Source of the DNA: Pseudomonadales bacterium
Lineage (GTDB): Bacteria; Pseudomonadota; Gammaproteobacteria; Pseudomonadales; Azotimanducaceae
Direction of reading: 5' to 3'
Length of the DNA stretch: 32,515 bases
Assembly: GCA_011525295.1 (NCBI GenBank)
Contig: WTGV01000014.1
Coordinates: forward strand, 1 to 32,515
Notes under the pieces: model-generated
What the model was told of the DNA's origin: nothing
What the model saw: only the letters and a program-made list of their open reading frames with translations
Database searches by the model: none
Made by a program: the position numbers and the translations under genes
In this document: in pieces, positions 28,852 to 32,515 of the stretch
How the letters are laid out: the number at the start of each line of letters is the position of its first letter
Position numbering within the stretch: position 1 is the stretch's first letter

Positions 28852-31800
28852 TCAAACGACGTGTGCAAGTAAATCGGATTCTGGGACTAAACCTAAATAA
28901 CGTTCGAAAATTATCTCTAACTTTTCGAGTACCGCTTTCTTTTGTATCGCATGAATATTAGTCGGACCGAATCGTGTGGCAGGAGGAAGAATCTTTGTAA
29001 TGGCTGTACCGGACACAGGGACCGCACCGTCTCGGAACGCATTCCGCAAAAACAATCGAGTCTCGGAGCCATTAAGACTCTCTGACAAAATGAGCTGATC
29101 CAACTCCTGATTCATGTTGGTTACAACATGGGAACGCCATTCGGCATCGACCTCAGTATCCACGGTGATGGAATCCACGAACTTTTCGACAAGATCTTTC
29201 TTGTTGCGCAAACTGGGACTGGCATCAATCGCACGTTTGATGTCGATTGTAAGTTGATTGCCTTCTTCCGTACCAATCTCCTTCTGATACTTCTGGACCA
29301 ACATCAGAATATAGTCAACATTGATCTCAATTTGTTTGATCAATTCAATCTCGAATACCACATCGTCCTTGACTGACTCCCTCTCGGTGGTCGTAGCTCC
29401 ACGGTACTCAGCGTAAAGATTGAGATAAACACTCTGATAATCTTGGAATTCTCGTTCACTAAGAATTTCGTTATCAAAGAATTCGTCAAACGCGGTAAGA
29501 ATGTTCCTGAGACGTAAGATAGCGCTGAAGAGACTAATGAAATTTCTTTGTGCTGTTTCTCCAACAATTAATGTACCTAAGGGGTAGTTGCCCAAAAGAT
29601 CGTTTATGCATTTCTTATACTCCTCGTAGTACTCACTATATGGTTTCAGCAAGACGATACTCTTAGCTTCCTCGCTACCGAATAACGCAAGCGCATCATT
29701 CGTTTCTTGTTCAAGGTCACGAAAAGAAACGATATTGCCGTAAGTCTTAACCGAGTTGAGAATACGGTTAGTACGAGAGTATGCTTGTAAGAGACCATGA
29801 GCACGCAGATTCTTGTCAAGCCAAAGAGTGTTGAGTGTAGTGGCATCAAACCCCGTGAGCAACATGTTCACCACAATCACCAAGTCCAATTCTCGATTCT
29901 TCAAACGCATTGATACGTCCTTGTAGTAGTTCTGGAATCTGTCGGACGAAATGTCGAAATTGGTTTTGAACAAACGGTTGTAGTCCTCAATCGCTCCCTG
30001 TAGGAAAGTACCCGACCGTTGGTCTAATTTATCGGTTTCGAATTCCTCCTCGCTTAAGAGACCGTCGAGATCGTCTTCGTTGGATGCGAAACTGTAGATA
30101 AGTGCCACTTTCAGTCGTTGGCTAAGTGGTACCTCCTCTTGTTGGCGACCGAATTCAGTGTAATAACGTTTCGCTGCTTCAATCGATGCAGTTGCAAACA
30201 GCGAATTGAAACCCTCAATTCGTTTGCCAGCATGGTGGTACCTGGCGTTACGTTTTGTTTTCTGGTCAAAGTGTTCTCGGATGTAGTTGACGACTTGTAC
30301 GACACGCTCTGGTGCAAGCAATACTCCCTCTGTATCAATGGCCGAAACTTTCTTATCCTCTATATGTGGTGCAGTCTTAACTGTGTTGATATAGTCGATG
30401 CGGAAAGGCAGTACGTTCTTGTCGTTAATTGCATCGACGATAGTGTAAGTGTGTAGGAGATCGCCAAAGGCTTGTGCGGTGGTATGCAGTCTCCCGCCCG
30501 AGCTACTAGAGTTATCGGCAAAGATTGGTGTTCCGGTGAAGCCGAACAGGTGATAACGCTTGAAAGCACGTGTGATTTCAGCATGCATCTCGCCAAACTG
30601 ACTACGATGACACTCGTCAAAGATCAGGATCGTGTGTGTGCTAAAGACCGGATGGTTTTTGTTACTCGAGACAAAACGTTTAAGCTTTTGAATAGTGGTA
30701 ATAATGATGCGTGCATTGGGATCTTCGAGCTGCTTCCGCAGTACAGCGGTGGAAGTATTGGAATTAGCCGCCCCTTTCTGGAATCGTTCGTACTCGCGCA
30801 TAGTCTGATAGTCTAGATCTTTACGGTCAACTACGAAAAGCACTTTGTCGATGTCCGACAGGTTCTGAGCTAGTTGTGCTACTTTGAAGCTAGTAAGAGT
30901 CTTGCCGCTACCCGTTGTGTGCCAAACGTACCCACCTGCAGATTTTTTGCCCAGTTGTTTGTGATTGGAGCTTGTTGCAATGCGTCGCAGAATCTGTTCA
31001 GTTGCCTCAATTTGATACGGTCGCATAACGAGCAATTTTTGGTCCACGTCAAACACGCAATATCGAGTCAATACATTCAGTAGTGTGTGTTTGGCGAAGA
31101 AAGTCTTGGTAAAACTTGTCAATTCGGTAATGGGCTTGTTCTTGGCATTCGCCCACCAACTCGTAAATGAAAAGCTGTTGGATGTTTTATGTCGAGACCG
31201 CTTACTCCGCGATTCAAAAATATGCCCTTCTCGAACTGTGTTACTGTAGTACTTGGTTAGGGTGCCATTACTGATAACGAATAGTTGTACATACTCAAAG
31301 AGTCCCGATCCTGACCAGAAACTCTCCCGCTGGTAACGATTGATCTGATTGAATGCTTCACGAATGTCTACTCCTCTGCGCTTCAGTTCTATATGAACCA
31401 TCGGGAAGCCATTGACGAGTACGGTCACATCGTAGCGATTGCTCTTCAGACCTGTTGTTTCGTATTGGTTGATGACCTGCAAACGATTGTTGTGGACGCG
31501 TTGCTTATCAATTAGGTAGATGTTTTTAAATGTACCGTCATCGCGATCGAGTTTTTGAACGTGGTCTTTCTGAATGCGCGCTGTCTTCTTGACTATGCTA
31601 TCGTAAGCCCGGGAAATGCTGTTTGAGAAAAAACTGTTCCACTCCGTGTTTGTGAATTTGATATCGTTTAACTTTTCCAATTGCCGACGTAAATTGGCCA
31701 AAAGTTCAGCTTCTGTGGTAATTGGCAGGTGTTCGTATGCCTGCGCGTGCAACTGCTTGATAAACGCTTTTTCAAGTTCGTGTTCTGACTGATAACTGGT

Positions 31801-31896
31801 GTCTTTCTCACAAACTGTTGGTGATTCTGCGACAACCGTATTCTGATCCGAAAGAGCTATCGGTTCATAGTGTTTTGGACTTGAGGCTACGTTCAT
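28852..31896 (-). CDS. hsdR: Type I restriction enzyme, R (motor/endonuclease) subunit
   Basis: HsdR is the ATP-driven translocase and nuclease of a type I restriction-modification complex (R2M2S). The 1014 residues carry the nuclease core YDVTVLVNGFPMVHIELKRRG (Asp156, Glu170, Lys172), a QxxxY-like segment QINRYQ, then the SF2 helicase: WHTTGSGKT (Walker A, 325-333), ILIFDECHRSQFG (DECH, 427), FGFTGTP (451) and QAYSRTNRILN (motif VI). The C-terminal helical part, which would dock on the methylase, follows. The ATG overlaps the hsdS stop as ATGA, so translation is coupled. The order hsdS-hsdR is common, with hsdM expected beyond the window's right end. Length and motifs indicate an intact subunit. 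Confidence 0.96.
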   Translation of the reverse strand: MNVASSPKHYEPIALSDQNTVVAESPTVCEKDTSYQSEHELEKAFIKQLHAQAYEHLPITTEAELLANLRRQLEKLNDIKFTNTEWNSFFSNSISRAYDSIVKKTARIQKDHVQKLDRDDGTFKNIYLIDKQRVHNNRLQVINQYETTGLKSNRYDVTVLVNGFPMVHIELKRRGVDIREAFNQINRYQRESFWSGSGLFEYVQLFVISNGTLTKYYSNTVREGHIFESRSKRSRHKTSNSFSFTSWWANAKNKPITELTSFTKTFFAKHTLLNVLTRYCVFDVDQKLLVMRPYQIEATEQILRRIATSSNHKQLGKKSAGGYVWHTTGSGKTLTSFKVAQLAQNLSDIDKVLFVVDRKDLDYQTMREYERFQKGAANSNTSTAVLRKQLEDPNARIIITTIQKLKRFVSSNKNHPVFSTHTILIFDECHRSQFGEMHAEITRAFKRYHLFGFTGTPIFADNSSSSGGRLHTTAQAFGDLLHTYTIVDAINDKNVLPFRIDYINTVKTAPHIEDKKVSAIDTEGVLLAPERVVQVVNYIREHFDQKTKRNARYHHAGKRIEGFNSLFATASIEAAKRYYTEFGRQQEEVPLSQRLKVALIYSFASNEDDLDGLLSEEEFETDKLDQRSGTFLQGAIEDYNRLFKTNFDISSDRFQNYYKDVSMRLKNRELDLVIVVNMLLTGFDATTLNTLWLDKNLRAHGLLQAYSRTNRILNSVKTYGNIVSFRDLEQETNDALALFGSEEAKSIVLLKPYSEYYEEYKKCINDLLGNYPLGTLIVGETAQRNFISLFSAILRLRNILTAFDEFFDNEILSEREFQDYQSVYLNLYAEYRGATTTERESVKDDVVFEIELIKQIEINVDYILMLVQKYQKEIGTEEGNQLTIDIKRAIDASPSLRNKKDLVEKFVDSITVDTEVDAEWRSHVVTNMNQELDQLILSESLNGSETRLFLRNAFRDGAVPVSGTAITKILPPATRFGPTNIHAIQKKAVLEKLEIIFERYLGLVPESDLLAHVV

Positions 31897-32515
31897 GCAG
31901 CCTCTTTGAACGTGAGCAAATGGTCGCGATAGTATGAGTACTGTTTCCTACGTGCTAGGATTTCAGCAGGTAGCCCTATTGAAAGATCGTTCACGAGCGC
32001 ATCAAACGTGTCGAGGATTTGGACAATTCGAAGTTGTTCATTTAGGGTTGGTATGGGGATACACATTGGAGCAACGTTCTTTACGTAGATGTGTGGTACT
32101 CCTCCGCCTTTTTGTTTTTGCTGGAATAGATCGTTCTGTCGACTTTTCAAAAAATGGAAAACGTATTTGGTTTGTACGATTCGGTTGTCGGGTTTGATCG
32201 AGAATGCGTCCGACACAAAGATTGGTTGATTCCAATATGTCACGTATCCTGCATGAGCACCAGACCCTGCTATCACGATAGTTTCACCATTCCGATTGCT
32301 CTTGCCATGGTAGTACGCTGGTTGTCTACCTCCTGCTACGACTGGAATTTGACCTGCTTCTACATTCTTTCTGGTAATCGATGTACCTCGCTTAAATTCT
32401 GAAATTTCACCCAACGTCATCCATGTTATACTATCTAGTTTACTTGTTAGTCTTGTGTCGGTCGGTCGGTCGGTCGGTCGGTCGGTCGGTCGGTCGGTCG
32501 GTCGGTCGGTCGGTC
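31893..32515 (-). CDS. hsdS: Type I restriction enzyme, S (specificity) subunit, partial, with tetranucleotide tract
   Basis: HsdS chooses the DNA target for both methylation and cleavage. Visible are one complete target-recognition domain (from WMTLGEISEFKRGTSI to KQKGGGVPHIYVKNVAPM) and the helical conserved region after it (PTLNEQLRIVQILDTFDALV, ending RKQYSYYRDHLLTFKEA). This corresponds to the C-terminal half of a normal S subunit. An ATG at 32420 could start it, but the frame stays open upstream through SKLDSITW and then through a GACC tract read as repeats of Asp-Arg-Pro-Thr, to the window edge. I therefore treat it as the 3' part of a longer gene with the first recognition domain outside. 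A half-length S protein starting at 32420 remains possible. The stop overlaps the hsdR start by four bases. Confidence 0.88.
   Translation of the reverse strand, partial: PTDRPTDRPTDRPTDRPTDTRLTSKLDSITWMTLGEISEFKRGTSITRKNVEAGQIPVVAGGRQPAYYHGKSNRNGETIVIAGSGAHAGYVTYWNQPIFVSDAFSIKPDNRIVQTKYVFHFLKSRQNDLFQQKQKGGGVPHIYVKNVAPMCIPIPTLNEQLRIVQILDTFDALVNDLSIGLPAEILARRKQYSYYRDHLLTFKEAA
32457..32515. repeat. GTCG/GACC tetranucleotide tract, likely phase-variation switch
   Basis: Fourteen complete GTCG units plus GTC, without a single mismatch, reaching the last base of the window, so the real length is unknown. On the coding strand it is GACC. It contains no stop in any frame, while two of the three frames hit a stop within about eight codons after the tract. 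Gain or loss of one unit would therefore switch the downstream hsdS part out of frame. Confidence 0.95.

Noticed and set aside
32457..32515. The GTCG tract as a CRISPR, telomere-like or assembly artefact
   Set aside because: Unit of four bases without spacers excludes CRISPR. It lies in frame in hsdS and contains no stop codon, as expected of a contingency locus. The window ending in it may reflect assembly trouble, but the repeat itself looks genuine.

Overview
The window looks like DNA from a gammaproteobacterium-like organism of moderate GC content with loose, partly decaying gene packing. The best placement clue is a tRNA-Leu(CAA) just upstream of queA-tgt, an order known from gammaproteobacteria such as Pseudomonas. 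The usual downstream partners yajC-secD-secF are not here; beyond tgt lie a 424-base gap and the tail of a gene with a recombinase-like helix-turn-helix. A large reducing polyketide synthase, gene remnants and a simple-repeat restriction locus would suit a symbiont or host-associated bacterium, but the sequence does not prove that.

Layout. 1-2.9 kb: helix-turn-helix tail, tgt and queA (queuosine tRNA modification), tRNA-Leu with a clear -10 box. 3.1-4.5 kb: MATE efflux pump. 4.9-10.1 kb (minus strand): small secreted Cys-pair protein, a very large ABC-2-permease/M1-like fusion protein with a golvesin-like tail, then a predicted lipoprotein. 10.3-12.7 kb: a gene graveyard with fragments on both strands, including the 3' part of a second copy of the Cys-pair protein gene. 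12.7-16.2 kb (plus strand): a second permease/M1-like protein, facing away from the first, whose last part is reached only through a -1 frame change at a perfect slippery heptamer. The two units together form an inverted duplication.

16.7-28.8 kb (minus strand): a compact biosynthetic unit transcribed as PPTase, alpha/beta hydrolase, then a 3420-residue PKS. The PKS has one full highly reducing module (KS-AT-DH-MT-psiKR-ER-KR-ACP) followed by an extra KS with intact catalytic residues and a wrecked AT lacking its active serine and small subdomain, with no final ACP. The PPTase would arm the ACP, the PKS would build a reduced, probably methyl-branched chain from malonyl units, and the hydrolase is a candidate release or editing enzyme. 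No discrete thioesterase or reductase domain is present in the PKS.

28.9-32.5 kb (minus strand): type I restriction genes hsdR and the 3' part of hsdS. The hsdS frame runs into a GTCG/GACC tetranucleotide tract (14.75 copies visible) that reaches the end of the window, so the specificity subunit is very likely phase-variable. The PKS unit follows hsdR on the same strand after only 42 bases.

Most noteworthy: the bacterial fungal-like reducing PKS with a terminal KS-AT(null) pair, the hsdS repeat, the slippery-site frame change, and the inverted pair of permease/M1-like fusions with no ATPase in sight.
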